Part shown: piece by piece, positions 8,279 through 17,662 of the stretch
Numbering within the stretch: position 1 is the first letter of the stretch
Layout: each line of letters opens with the position of its first letter
Source: a marine gamma proteobacterium HTCC2148
GTDB taxonomy: Bacteria; Pseudomonadota; Gammaproteobacteria; Pseudomonadales; Halieaceae
Assembly: GCA_000156295.1 (NCBI GenBank)
Contig: DS999236.1
Span: 20,256-84,255, forward strand
Reading direction: 5' to 3'
DNA: 64,000 bases
Translations under genes and position numbers: made by a program
Notes under the pieces: generated by a model
Database searches by the model: none
Seen by the model: the letters and a program-made list of their open reading frames with translations, nothing else
What the model was told of the DNA's origin: nothing

Positions 8279-10051
8279 TCAAACCCCCTCGTAACCTGCT
8301 GCGTTGGTAATCCAAAGCGTCTGGTAGGGCTGGATATCGATCACCTGTTCACGACTGTGAAACTGCGTACCACTGATGAGGTCGGCCCAGTCGTCAGTAC
8401 CAATGAGATTGATATCCGACAACATCAGCGGCAGGACCCGGTCGCTGACGTTGCTGATCACGAACACGCTCTGTCGGCGGTCGATACTCTGGCGCCAAAA
8501 CCCGAAAATAGCGTCGCCCAGGTGCAGGGTAAATTGAGTCGCATTAGGGTGAAATGCCGCCTGTCGCTGACGAATTTGCAGCAGACCCTTGATTTGAGTA
8601 AACACGTTGCCATGCGCAGAGCCCTGACTATCCAGCTCAGCAACCAATTGATCGTAGTCCCATTGATGACGATTAATAGCTCGATAATGACCACTGTTCT
8701 CAACTCGGTCGTAGTCATTACGGGTACCCAACAGGCTGTGAATGTAAATTCCCGGTATACCCTCCAGGCCCAGCATAATGGCATGAGCACAGACGAAGCG
8801 CTCCTGCCCCCAGCCATCAGCTCCTGAAGTCGTTCCCTGCAGTGCATCAAACAAAGAAATATTAATCTCATAGGGCTTATTTTGGCCATCTTCCAGAGCC
8901 CGATAGGAAACGTGGCCACCGAAGTTCCGCATAGTTTCCACCAGGGCCTCCAATTCGCCATCGGAGAGCAAACCCTCTGCCGGCCGCAGACCGATACCGT
9001 CATGAGACGCGATAAAATTGAAATAGGCCGTGCCATTCTGGGCAGGCGGCATACTCATCATCCACATTTTTAGATGACTGCAATCGCCGGTGACCAGCGC
9101 GTTGACCAACAGCGGAGGCAGGGAAAAGTTATAAACGCAGTGCGCCTCATTGGCGTTGCCAAAGTAAGACAGATTTTGTCGATTGGGAATATTCGTCTCT
9201 GTAATTAACAGTGCATCCGGCACTGCATATTCAATCAAGGTACGCAGCAACCGCACCAACTCGTGAGTTTCCTCCAGATTGAGACTGCTGGTGCCGGGCA
9301 CTTTCCATAGAAAAGCCACCGCATCGAGGCGAAAGATACGAACACCGTTATCCAGGTAATGACGAATGATAGAAACGAACTGCTTCAATACCTCCGGATT
9401 GCGAAAGTCCAGGTCAACCTGATCGTGGCTGAATGTACACCAAACGTATTTTGTTCCCTCGAAAGTTTCTACTTTTCGCAACAGATCAGATGTCCGCGGC
9501 CTCACCACTGCACTCAAATCATCGTCTGGCGACGCCGTGAAAAAATAGTCTTTACCGGGCGACCGGCCACGCAAGAAATTCTCGAACCATAAGCTGCGCC
9601 CGGAACAATGATTGATCACCAGATCCGCCATTAATCGATAGTCTTCCGCAATGGCCGCTATATTCTCCCAATCACCCAGAGATTCGTTAACACTGGAGTA
9701 ATCGAGCACTGAAAAGCCGTCGTCCGAGCTCCATGGATAGAAAGGCAAAATATGAACGCCGGTGACTACCTCGTCGGCGTAGTCGTCAAAGAATTTTTTA
9801 AGCGTCACTAGCGGTGCTTCACCCTCACGCAGCAGGGTGTCGCCATAGGTGATGACAATGGCGTCTCGCTGACTCCAGTGATTCACATGCTGCTGAGGTT
9901 CAGCCGCAGTGTTTTCTAACCGCATCAGCCGCTGCAACTGCACTGCCAGTTCACAGGTTTCAAGCTCTATCGCCGTATCATGATAAATAGCTTCCACATG
10001 ATGTCGAAGCTTATCCAGCAGCTGTCTGTCAGCGCTAGTGGGGGCCTGCAT
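8279..10051 (-). CDS. GH13 (sucrose-phosphorylase-like) glucosylglycerate phosphorylase candidate
   Basis: A 590-residue GH13 family glycoside phosphorylase resembling subfamily 18. The nucleophile region [13 protein letters not shown], the acid/base region [10 protein letters not shown] and the transition-state-stabilising [12 protein letters not shown] are all present, so it should be active. Relatives phosphorolyse sucrose, sucrose-6-phosphate, glucosylglycerol or glucosylglycerate. The operon partners (glycerate kinase, HAD-IIB phosphatase and GpgS-like synthase immediately upstream, five bases between gpgS and this gene) point to glucosylglycerate, releasing glucose-1-phosphate and glycerate. 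E. coli YcjM has this activity. There is no signal peptide, so it acts in the cytoplasm. The GH13 call is secure; substrate is inferred from context. Confidence 0.8.
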   Translation of the reverse strand: MQAPTSADRQLLDKLRHHVEAIYHDTAIELETCELAVQLQRLMRLENTAAEPQQHVNHWSQRDAIVITYGDTLLREGEAPLVTLKKFFDDYADEVVTGVHILPFYPWSSDDGFSVLDYSSVNESLGDWENIAAIAEDYRLMADLVINHCSGRSLWFENFLRGRSPGKDYFFTASPDDDLSAVVRPRTSDLLRKVETFEGTKYVWCTFSHDQVDLDFRNPEVLKQFVSIIRHYLDNGVRIFRLDAVAFLWKVPGTSSLNLEETHELVRLLRTLIEYAVPDALLITETNIPNRQNLSYFGNANEAHCVYNFSLPPLLVNALVTGDCSHLKMWMMSMPPAQNGTAYFNFIASHDGIGLRPAEGLLSDGELEALVETMRNFGGHVSYRALEDGQNKPYEINISLFDALQGTTSGADGWGQERFVCAHAIMLGLEGIPGIYIHSLLGTRNDYDRVENSGHYRAINRHQWDYDQLVAELDSQGSAHGNVFTQIKGLLQIRQRQAAFHPNATQFTLHLGDAIFGFWRQSIDRRQSVFVISNVSDRVLPLMLSDINLIGTDDWADLISGTQFHSREQVIDIQPYQTLWITNAAGYEGV

Positions 10052-10056
10052 GATTC

Positions 10057-11286
10057 CTATCCTGCCGTGCCGAATTCTTCGTGATCAGCTTCCACTGCAT
10101 CGCGCAATTGATCAAGGACATCAGGCATGGCGCTGATTACCCTACTCCAGCTGGGAATAAACGGCCGCTCCATTGGCCGGTCAAGAAAAGCCTCGCCCGC
10201 CTTCATGATATTTTCGGCAAAAAGCTCAACTGCTTTTTCTTCGTTGTGTATGTCCAATGAAAGCCCGTTCATCACCGCATCGTTGTGATAGGTCTCAACA
10301 AAGTCCAGCGCAATTCGGTAGTAGGTGGCTTTCAGGGAACGGAAGCTCTCGGTGTTGAAAGTTACACCGCGAGTTGCCAGCTTACGAAATAGCGCCTTGG
10401 AGATATCAATGGACATTTTTGATAAGCCGCCCGCGTCATTTTCCGCAGACAGATCCTGGTGTTTGTGATCGTAAACATCAGCGATATCCGCCTGACAAAG
10501 CCTGTTGTTGGCGTAGTTGCGGTACATCTCTGACAGTACGCCTATTTCCAGGCCCCAGTCACTGGGTATGCGAATATCATTGAGCACATCGCGCCTGAAA
10601 GAAAACTCTCCAGCCAACGGATACCGAAAACTGTCCATGTACTCAAGGTACTCCATTTCACCAAGATTCTTCTTCAGGGCTCGCAGCAGGGGCGTAACGA
10701 GCAGGCGGCTTACCCTGCCGTTGATTTTTCCATCCGCCACTCGCGCGTAATAACCTTTGCAAAATTCGTAGTTGAACCGCGGGTGCGCCACCGGGTAAAT
10801 GAGACGCGCCAACAGGGATCTTTCGTAAGTAACAATGTCGCAATCGTGAAGCGCCACCGATTCAGTGCGGTTAGAGGCCAGAGTGTAGCCCATGCAGTAC
10901 CAGACATTCCGCCCTTTACCGAGCTCTTTGGGTGCCAGGTCCATGTCCTGCAGCTTCTTGTCCAGGGCCTGCAAGCGCGGTCCCTCATTCCAGAGTACGC
11001 GATGACGCTGGGGTAAACGGCCAAAAAACCTGAGCGCCTCCCTATACTGCGACTCATCTGCCCTGTCCAATCCAATCACAATTTCAGAGAGGTAACCAGC
11101 GTGCCTTAATTCCTCAAGGATCGCAGGCAGTGCATCGCCCTCCAGCTCGGAATACAGTGAAGGCAGAATCAATCCCATGGGTCGCTCCCGAGAGAACTGC
11201 TCAAGCTCAGCTTCCATTTCCGCCAGGGGTCTGTTGGAAAGATTGTGCAAGGTGGTAATTATTCCATTCTGATAAAAATCGCCCAT
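10057..11286 (-). CDS. gpgS: Glucosyl-3-phosphoglycerate synthase (GpgS-like, GT81)
   Basis: A 409-residue GT-A fold glycosyltransferase. The N-terminal region [14 protein letters not shown] and [14 protein letters not shown] fits the nucleotide-sugar-binding half, and HDCDI (about residue 147) is the DxD-like metal motif. GpgS transfers glucose from an NDP-glucose to D-3-phosphoglycerate. The next gene upstream is a phosphatase of the matching HAD-IIB family, which would remove the phosphate to give glucosylglycerate. The gene lies 12 bases after the phosphatase stop and five bases before the GH13 gene. A mannosyl-transferring variant cannot be excluded, but mannosyl-3-phosphoglycerate synthases belong to a different family (GT55) with a different N terminus. 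Confidence 0.8.
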   Translation of the reverse strand: MGDFYQNGIITTLHNLSNRPLAEMEAELEQFSRERPMGLILPSLYSELEGDALPAILEELRHAGYLSEIVIGLDRADESQYREALRFFGRLPQRHRVLWNEGPRLQALDKKLQDMDLAPKELGKGRNVWYCMGYTLASNRTESVALHDCDIVTYERSLLARLIYPVAHPRFNYEFCKGYYARVADGKINGRVSRLLVTPLLRALKKNLGEMEYLEYMDSFRYPLAGEFSFRRDVLNDIRIPSDWGLEIGVLSEMYRNYANNRLCQADIADVYDHKHQDLSAENDAGGLSKMSIDISKALFRKLATRGVTFNTESFRSLKATYYRIALDFVETYHNDAVMNGLSLDIHNEEKAVELFAENIMKAGEAFLDRPMERPFIPSWSRVISAMPDVLDQLRDAVEADHEEFGTAG

Positions 11287-11298
11287 CTCAGGATTCCT

Positions 11299-12141
11299 TC
11301 AATTCAATGGTTTGGCGGCGCTAGTGGACTCTAGCCACTGCTGCACACCCTCTGCCCAGCCCGCTGGGCCAAACCCGGTGCTGTAACTAACATTCGCTTG
11401 TCGTTCCAGCCGGGGAAAATCATGAACTGGCGACTTGATGACCAGGGCGCAACGGGACGCTTCCAGCATCGCAACATCGTTACCACTGTCACCGATAGCA
11501 ATGTCCTGCACTGTACCCAGTGCCTGTTCATAAACCGTGCGCAACCAGATCAGCGCTCGCGCTTTGTCGCAATCACCTGCCACGGTAAGAAAGCGCCCCC
11601 CTTGCAGAGGGTTTGCGCCTTGCGCGCGCAGGGCCGAAATAAACTCGGCTTTGCGAGGGTCTGAACCCAGCCATTGCACAGGCTCACTGTAGTCGCGTTC
11701 ATTGGCACGCTTGGCCGCAACAAGAGACAACCCCGTCATGCTTGCTATTACTTCTGGCCCCAGACGATAGAAAGAATCGAACTCTCCCCCAAAGCGGCTC
11801 TCCAACGCGGCCAACAGAGTCAACCAGTGCCCGCGAGGACTGGAGAACTCCTTGATCCAATAACCCTCGCGGCACACCGTACCGACCGGCGCAGATGCAA
11901 AGTAATTTTCAGGAATAAAAACCGCAGCGCCATTTTCTACAATGAAGGGATCCTGACTCTCCAGCTGTTGCCGCAGAGCTTCAATTTCAGAGCGGGTCTT
12001 ACTGCTGGTCGGTATCACGGGTATACCTTGTTGACAGAGATCGTCCAGCACCGGCTTCGCCTCGTTGAAACTGTAATCGTGATGGTCGAGCAGACTGCCA
12101 TCGAGATCAGTAAAAACGATCCTCGGCTTATTGTGACTCAT
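11299..12141 (-). CDS. HAD-IIB phosphatase, glucosyl-/mannosyl-3-phosphoglycerate phosphatase family
   Basis: A 280-residue HAD-superfamily phosphatase of the mannosyl-3-phosphoglycerate phosphatase branch. Motif I is FTDLDGSLLD near residue 10, with the nucleophile and acid aspartates, and motif IV is IGDSGNDVAML near residue 215; the cap is of the C2B type. The start at 12141 overlaps the stop of the kinase gene in ATGA, so translation is coupled; a longer open frame upstream has no family-like residues. With GpgS next to it, the expected substrate is glucosyl-3-phosphoglycerate, giving glucosylglycerate, a compatible solute used under salt stress or nitrogen limitation. The family acts on both the glucosyl and mannosyl compounds, so specificity is inferred from the neighbour. 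Confidence 0.8.
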   Translation of the reverse strand: MSHNKPRIVFTDLDGSLLDHHDYSFNEAKPVLDDLCQQGIPVIPTSSKTRSEIEALRQQLESQDPFIVENGAAVFIPENYFASAPVGTVCREGYWIKEFSSPRGHWLTLLAALESRFGGEFDSFYRLGPEVIASMTGLSLVAAKRANERDYSEPVQWLGSDPRKAEFISALRAQGANPLQGGRFLTVAGDCDKARALIWLRTVYEQALGTVQDIAIGDSGNDVAMLEASRCALVIKSPVHDFPRLERQANVSYSTGFGPAGWAEGVQQWLESTSAAKPLN

Positions 12142-13034
12142 ACATTTGCTACAGCCGCAGAGGTGTAACTTTGGATGCGACGCTGCTTGTCCAGTCGATA
12201 AAGATGATCGACCCGGGCAGGCAAACGGACCAGACAATGCTCAGTCAGGCGCTGGTAGAACTGGATAAAATGAGCAATTTCAGCGGCACTCATGATCGCA
12301 TTACCAGAGCGAGTCAGGGCAAGCTTTTGCTCCTGTTCCAGACGCCATTGATAAACGCAGTCAAATGAAGGTGCCTGCAACATGACCCAGCGATCAACTC
12401 GTCGATAAAGCTCGGAAAAATGCTCGGCCAGCGAATTATTGACATAATTACGCCAACGCCCGTCGCTGTCTTCGCGGACCTCCAGTGCGTTGACTGGCTC
12501 AGCCAGTTCATCGACGGGCTGCGCCATTGCGCCCATACACCAGCCCTCAAGAAAAACGACCTGAACAGGCGAGGTGACCTGTTCCCACTCTGAGCCCGGC
12601 ACTCTGTCATCAATGGATTTATCAAAACGGGGAATCGACGCTGGCTTGCCACCAAGCAGCGCATCCAGAGTTGCAGATAACAGGCCCATATCATGAGTAC
12701 CCGGCGCTCCCCGGGTTGCAAGCAGAGGATGAATATCCAGCGCAATATGCCGACGCTCCCGCGCAGTCAGATAGAAGTCGTCAAGGGAAAGGGAAGCAGA
12801 GGTAAGCCCATAATCTGCCTGCAACAGCGAGCAGAGATAATCACACAAAGTGGACTTTCCCGACCCCTGGCTGCCGTTCACCGCTACCAGCAAAGTCCGC
12901 GCCGCACTATTTTGGTGCTCAACAAGCGCCGTGGCCAGAGGACCGAACCACTTCAGTGCATGACTCAGGTAGTCGTCGGGTAGTCGGTTGCGCGCAAGAA
13001 AGGATTTTTGCCAGTCAGGCAAGGACTCCGCCAT
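12138..13034 (-). CDS. D-glycerate 3-kinase-like P-loop kinase
   Basis: A 298-residue kinase of the phosphoribulokinase/uridine-kinase-like P-loop group that includes plant-type glycerate kinases. The Walker A motif VNGSQGSGKST is near residue 55, and the SLSLDDFYLT segment (about residue 85) is diagnostic of the glycerate kinase branch. It would phosphorylate D-glycerate to 3-phosphoglycerate. In this operon that has a clear use: the GH13 phosphorylase releases glycerate from glucosylglycerate, and this kinase returns it to 3-phosphoglycerate, which is also the acceptor of GpgS. It is the first gene of the four-gene module and lies about 76 bases after aceF, so it may have its own promoter or be read through from aceEF. 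Confidence 0.8.
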   Translation of the reverse strand: MAESLPDWQKSFLARNRLPDDYLSHALKWFGPLATALVEHQNSAARTLLVAVNGSQGSGKSTLCDYLCSLLQADYGLTSASLSLDDFYLTARERRHIALDIHPLLATRGAPGTHDMGLLSATLDALLGGKPASIPRFDKSIDDRVPGSEWEQVTSPVQVVFLEGWCMGAMAQPVDELAEPVNALEVREDSDGRWRNYVNNSLAEHFSELYRRVDRWVMLQAPSFDCVYQWRLEQEQKLALTRSGNAIMSAAEIAHFIQFYQRLTEHCLVRLPARVDHLYRLDKQRRIQSYTSAAVANV

Positions 13035-13110
13035 TGATCATCCAATAATCAGTTTTGTCTGCTGTGAAACTTAGCAGATTCCATGCCAAAGGCACCAAAT
13101 TGGTGAGGCA

Positions 13111-14739
13111 CTACATGATTAAATGGCGAATATCCGATAATAAAGCCACCAACTGAGTCATGAAGCGACCCGCGTCTCCGCCGTTGATTACCCGGTGATC
13201 GTAAGACAAAGACAGCGGCAACATTTTTCTTGGCGCAAAGTCCTGGCCATCCCACACGGGTTGAATGTCCGCTCTGGAAACACCCAAAATACCAACTTCG
13301 GGTGTATTAACGATAGGAGTGAATCCTGTACCGCCAATATTGCCAAGGCTGGAAATCGTAAAACACCCTCCCTGCATCTGTGCAGGACTGAGCTTGCGCT
13401 CCTTGGCTTTGCCGGCAAGTTCGAGTATCTCTTCGGCAAGATCCCAAACGCTCTTTTTGTCCGCGTCGCGAATCACCGGCACCATCAGGCCTGCCGGGGT
13501 GTCTACCGCCATACCAATATGGATATACTTTTTGTACACCAGAGCATCGCCGCCGTCTGCCAGCGAACTGCAGAATTTGGGATGGTCTCGCAACGCCACC
13601 GCCAGAGCCTTGATCAGGAAGGGCATTGGCGTCAATTTCACGCTGCGGCGCTCTGCCTCGACTTTCATACTTGCGCGGAAAGCTTCCAATTCAGTGATAT
13701 CTGCCGAGTCGTTCTGGGTCACATGCGGAACATTGAGCCAGCTGCGCTGCATGTTCGAAGCGGTGAGTTTATCCAGCTTGCTGCGCTGAGTGATATCCAC
13801 TTCACCAAACCTGCTGAAATCCATTTCCGGAACGAGCGGCAAGCCAGCGCCACCTGCAGTTGCAGTGGCTGGCTTGTTTAAACGATCCTGCACGTACTTC
13901 TGTAAATCCTCCTTGAGCAAGCGGCCACGGGGGCCAGAGCCACTGACCTCAGCAAGCGTCACGCCAAACTCGCGCGCGAGTTTACGCACTGCTGGGCCAG
14001 CATAGATGCCACCAGAAGATTCCACTGCGTCTGCTTCAAGAGGTGCCGCCACTTGTGGTTTTGGAACTGGCGCTGCTGGCGCTATTGCAGGAGCAACTTC
14101 AGCAGGCATGGGCGGTACTGCTACTACCGGCTCCTGTTGAGGTGCGGCCGAAGTCTTTATCAATAGCAAAGCATCTCCCTGCTTGACGCTATCGCCTTCG
14201 CTTACCTGTATCTCGGTAATCTCACCGCCGAAAGGTGCGGGCACTTCCATCGACGCTTTATCGGATTCCAACACAACCAGGGAATCGCCCTCCGCGACCG
14301 TATCGCCCACCTTAACGCTTAGCTCAATCACCTCGACTGCCTCGTCTGTACCGATATCTGGTACGGGAACGCGACTGGAGACAGCGTCTGCTGCTTCGGC
14401 GGCAACCGACGGAGCCGATTCAGCGGGCGCTGATTCTATGATGACTTCTGCCAGAGTTTCACTGTCAACCGCTTGCGGCTCCGGCACAGCCGCAGTATCG
14501 CCGGCCACTTCGATCACTGCCAGGGGCGCACCCTCAGCCAATTCCTGGCCCTCAGTCACCAGCAGTTCGACCAACACCCCGGCGACAGTCGACGGAATCT
14601 CCATCGAGGCCTTGTCAGACTCCAATACGATCAAACTCTGATCTACGCTGATCTCATCGCCCACCGCGACCAGCAATTCAATCACTTCTGCGCCCTCGGC
14701 ACCGCCGATATCAGGGACTGTCACTTGTTGTTTAGTCAC
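13111..14739 (-). CDS. aceF: Pyruvate dehydrogenase E2, dihydrolipoyl acetyltransferase
   Basis: A 542-residue E2 core subunit that moves the acetyl group from E1 to CoA. It has two N-terminal lipoyl domains, each with the lipoylated lysine in ESDKASM (about residues 42 and 160). Ala/Pro-rich linkers and a peripheral-subunit-binding domain follow (AGPAVRKLAREFG near 245), then the acetyltransferase domain ending in the active-site motif DHRVINGGDAGRF. I chose the GTG at 14739 because AAGGA lies seven bases ahead; a TTG at 14757 has no such site and overlaps the aceE stop. E. coli AceF has three lipoyl domains, Pseudomonas two. No E3 (lpd) gene is visible nearby. Confidence 0.95.
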   Translation of the reverse strand: MTKQQVTVPDIGGAEGAEVIELLVAVGDEISVDQSLIVLESDKASMEIPSTVAGVLVELLVTEGQELAEGAPLAVIEVAGDTAAVPEPQAVDSETLAEVIIESAPAESAPSVAAEAADAVSSRVPVPDIGTDEAVEVIELSVKVGDTVAEGDSLVVLESDKASMEVPAPFGGEITEIQVSEGDSVKQGDALLLIKTSAAPQQEPVVAVPPMPAEVAPAIAPAAPVPKPQVAAPLEADAVESSGGIYAGPAVRKLAREFGVTLAEVSGSGPRGRLLKEDLQKYVQDRLNKPATATAGGAGLPLVPEMDFSRFGEVDITQRSKLDKLTASNMQRSWLNVPHVTQNDSADITELEAFRASMKVEAERRSVKLTPMPFLIKALAVALRDHPKFCSSLADGGDALVYKKYIHIGMAVDTPAGLMVPVIRDADKKSVWDLAEEILELAGKAKERKLSPAQMQGGCFTISSLGNIGGTGFTPIVNTPEVGILGVSRADIQPVWDGQDFAPRKMLPLSLSYDHRVINGGDAGRFMTQLVALLSDIRHLIM

Positions 14740-14753
14740 AATAGATTCCTTGC

Positions 14754-17405
14754 TCAAACGGTCAGCGGATCAACTTTATCCGGGGAAATGCCCAAGTCCT
14801 TCATCGCAGCTGCCACAACAGCGGGCTCAATTTGCCCCAGGTCAGCCAGCGCTTTGAGCGCCGCCAAGACGACAAATTCGCGGCTCACTTCGAAGAAATC
14901 TCGCAACTTGCCTCGGGTATCTGAACGACCAAAGCCATCCGTTCCCAGCACTGTGAAATGCCCGGGCACAAACTCACGAATCTGGTCGGTATAGGATTTC
15001 ATGTAGTCTGTGGCAGCAATAAAGGGACCCGATTGCGATTGCAGCTGCTGAGTCACGTGAGGCACCTTCGGTTCATCTTCAGGATGGAGCAGATTCCAAC
15101 GCAGCGCCGCCTTGCCTTCGCGCTGCAGCTCATTCACTGACGTGAGACTCCACACGTCTGCGTCGATACCATAGTTCGCTTCCAGTATCTCGGCAGCGGC
15201 CTCGACTTCGCGCAAAATGGTGCCCGCCCCCATTAGCTGGACCCTTTGCTTGCTCGTCCCCTCGCTCGCGCGCAAATGATACATACCCTGAATAATGCCT
15301 TCTTCGGCACCCTCTGGCATTGCAGGTTGCACATAGTTCTCGTTCATTGTGGTGATGTAATAGAACTTGTTCTCTCCAAGCTCATACATGCGATGCAGGC
15401 CGTCCTGAATAATCACCGTCAACTCATAGGCATAAGCCGGATCATAACTAACACAGTTAGGAATGGTGCTGGCTTGCAGGTGGCTGTGCCCATCCTGGTG
15501 CTGCAGTCCCTCGCCATTCAAGGTGGTCCGACCGGCTGTAGCACCAATCAAAAAGCCTCTAGCCTGGCAGTCGCCAGCAGCCCAGGCCAGATCGCCGATG
15601 CGCTGGAAACCGAACATAGAGTAGTAAATGTAAAATGGCACCATGGAGTAGCCACTGGTGCTGTAAGACGTGGCCGCTGCCAACCAGGCAGAAAACGCGC
15701 CAGCCTCGTTAATGCCTTCTTCGAGTATTTGTCCTTGTTTGTCTTCTTTATAAAACATGATCTGGTCGGAGTCATGTGGGGTGTAACGCTGGCCCACAGA
15801 GGAGTAGATGCCCAATTGACGAAACATTCCCTCCATTCCAAAAGTGCGCGCCTCATCCGGCACAATAGGCACTACTCTCTCACCAACAGACTTGTCCTTG
15901 ACCAAACTGGAGAGCAGTCGGACAAAGGCCATAGTGGTAGAAATTTTTCGCTTACCGCTACTTTCGAGCTGTTTGCTAAAGTCTGCCAGCGGCGGTGTTT
16001 TCAGCAATTCCATCTCATTACGACGCGCCGGAATTGATCCACCCAGCTCTTCCCGACGCTGGCGCATGTAGCGCATCTCGGGACTATCCGCATCGGGGCG
16101 ATAATAAGGCACATCAGCCAGTTCTTCGTCATTGATAGGAATACCGAAACGATCGCGGAACGCCTTAAGACTATCCATATCCAGTTTTTTCAGCGAATGG
16201 GTCTCGTTATTGGCCTCGCCTGCTTCTCCCATGCCATAACCCTTCACCGTCATCGCAAGAATAACGGTCGGGCGCTGCGTCTCGGCTACCGCTTCAGCAT
16301 AGGCGGCATAAACTTTATAGGGGTCGTGCCCGCCTCGATTAAGGTACATGATGTCTTCGTCAGACAAGTCCTTCACCAGCTCCAGTAGTTCGGGATACTT
16401 GCCGAAAAAATGCTCGCGGGTATAGGCGCCGCCGTTGTATTTGTAGTTCTGTAACTCACCGTCACACACTTCGTCCATGCGCTGGCGCAGCAAGCCAGTC
16501 TTGTCTTTCTGTAACAGTGGGTCCCACTTCCTCCCCCAAATTACCTTGATAACGTTCCAGCCAGCACCACGGAACACACCCTCCAGTTCCTGAATGATCT
16601 TGCCATTCCCTCGAACCGGGCCATCCAGGCGCTGCAAATTACAGTTGATGACAAAATTCAGGTTGCCCATTTTTTCTCTGCCCGCCAGTGCAATGGCACC
16701 CAGCGACTCAGGCTCATCACACTCACCGTCGCCCATGAAGCACCAGACCTTGCGATCTCCGTGGTCGAGCAAACCGCGGCTTTGCTGATACTTCATGACG
16801 TGGGCCTGGTAAATAGCCTGAATGGGGCCCAGCCCCATAGAAACAGTAGGAAACTGCCAGTAGTCCGGCATCAGCCAGGGGTGGGGGTAAGATGACAAGC
16901 CGTTGCCGTCAACCTCGCGTCGAAACGAATCCAGCTTTTCTTCACTGAGCCTCCCTTCTAAATAAGAACGAGCGTACATACCTGGCGCCGAGTGCCCCTG
17001 ATAAAACACCAGGTCACCCGGGTGACCACCCTCGGTACCGCGGAAGAAGTAGTTAAAGCCGATATCGTACAGCGTGGCACTGGAAGAAAAACTCGAGATA
17101 TGGCCGCCCAGCCCTTCGTCATTGTCATTGGCCCGCATCACCATTGCGAGCGCGTTCCAGCGAACGAGTGAGCGAATTCGACGCTCCATAAACAGGTCTC
17201 CCGGCATGCTTTTCTCTTCAACCGGAGGAATGGTATTCACAAAGGGAGTTACAACAGAAGACGGCAGGCGGACATGGCTCTCCATTGCATAGCGACCCAA
17301 CTCGCGCATCAAGAAGCCTGCCCGCTCGGCACCACTGTTTCTCACTACCTCATCGAGAGAGTCCAACCATTCTCGAGTTTCAATAGGATCCTTATCTTCA
17401 GCCAT
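14754..17405 (-). CDS. aceE: Pyruvate dehydrogenase E1 (homodimeric type)
   Basis: An 883-residue thiamine-diphosphate enzyme that decarboxylates pyruvate and passes the acetyl group to the E2 lipoyl arm. The length matches the single-chain gammaproteobacterial E1. The ThDP/Mg motif is seen at GDGECDEPES (about residue 230). I chose the ATG at 17405, which gives MAEDKDPIETREW and has GAGGTGAG a few bases ahead; the frame is open 12 codons further without a site. aceF follows directly, its GTG start 14 bases beyond the aceE stop. The upstream region contains an inverted repeat at 17544-17569, but I did not see the ATTGGT/ACCAAT core of a PdhR site. Confidence 0.96.
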   Translation of the reverse strand: MAEDKDPIETREWLDSLDEVVRNSGAERAGFLMRELGRYAMESHVRLPSSVVTPFVNTIPPVEEKSMPGDLFMERRIRSLVRWNALAMVMRANDNDEGLGGHISSFSSSATLYDIGFNYFFRGTEGGHPGDLVFYQGHSAPGMYARSYLEGRLSEEKLDSFRREVDGNGLSSYPHPWLMPDYWQFPTVSMGLGPIQAIYQAHVMKYQQSRGLLDHGDRKVWCFMGDGECDEPESLGAIALAGREKMGNLNFVINCNLQRLDGPVRGNGKIIQELEGVFRGAGWNVIKVIWGRKWDPLLQKDKTGLLRQRMDEVCDGELQNYKYNGGAYTREHFFGKYPELLELVKDLSDEDIMYLNRGGHDPYKVYAAYAEAVAETQRPTVILAMTVKGYGMGEAGEANNETHSLKKLDMDSLKAFRDRFGIPINDEELADVPYYRPDADSPEMRYMRQRREELGGSIPARRNEMELLKTPPLADFSKQLESSGKRKISTTMAFVRLLSSLVKDKSVGERVVPIVPDEARTFGMEGMFRQLGIYSSVGQRYTPHDSDQIMFYKEDKQGQILEEGINEAGAFSAWLAAATSYSTSGYSMVPFYIYYSMFGFQRIGDLAWAAGDCQARGFLIGATAGRTTLNGEGLQHQDGHSHLQASTIPNCVSYDPAYAYELTVIIQDGLHRMYELGENKFYYITTMNENYVQPAMPEGAEEGIIQGMYHLRASEGTSKQRVQLMGAGTILREVEAAAEILEANYGIDADVWSLTSVNELQREGKAALRWNLLHPEDEPKVPHVTQQLQSQSGPFIAATDYMKSYTDQIREFVPGHFTVLGTDGFGRSDTRGKLRDFFEVSREFVVLAALKALADLGQIEPAVVAAAMKDLGISPDKVDPLTV

Positions 17406-17543
17406 GCTCACCTCTAGGTTTCTTTTGCTCTGCAGGCACATGATGGTTCTTTAATAGAACTTGTAATCTTGTATGGGCCTTGGAAGTATAGTCGATTGCC
17501 AGAACGGCCCACAGGAACTCTCCCCAGGCTACTGCAATGTAAT

Positions 17544-17569
17544 AATACTACAGTATAGGGAGTAGTATT
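17544..17569. promoter_or_regulatory. Inverted repeat upstream of aceE
   Basis: Arms AATACTAC (17544-17551) and GTAGTATT (17562-17569) are perfect and separated by ten bases. They are nested in a wider pair, CCCAGG (17523-17528) and CCTGGG (17574-17579). The element lies about 140 bases upstream of the aceE start, in the 257-base gap between the M16 protease stop and aceE. It could bind a regulator or form a structured 3' end for the upstream message; there is no T-run to make it a standard terminator. I saw nothing else convincing in this gap. Confidence 0.35.
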
Positions 17570-17662
17570 GAAACCTGGGTTCCAAATAAGAACGGTAAAA
17601 AGTGATAAAAAACAGTAATTTGCAGTGCTGCCTACTTATTTTATGTACTTTTATTACATTTT

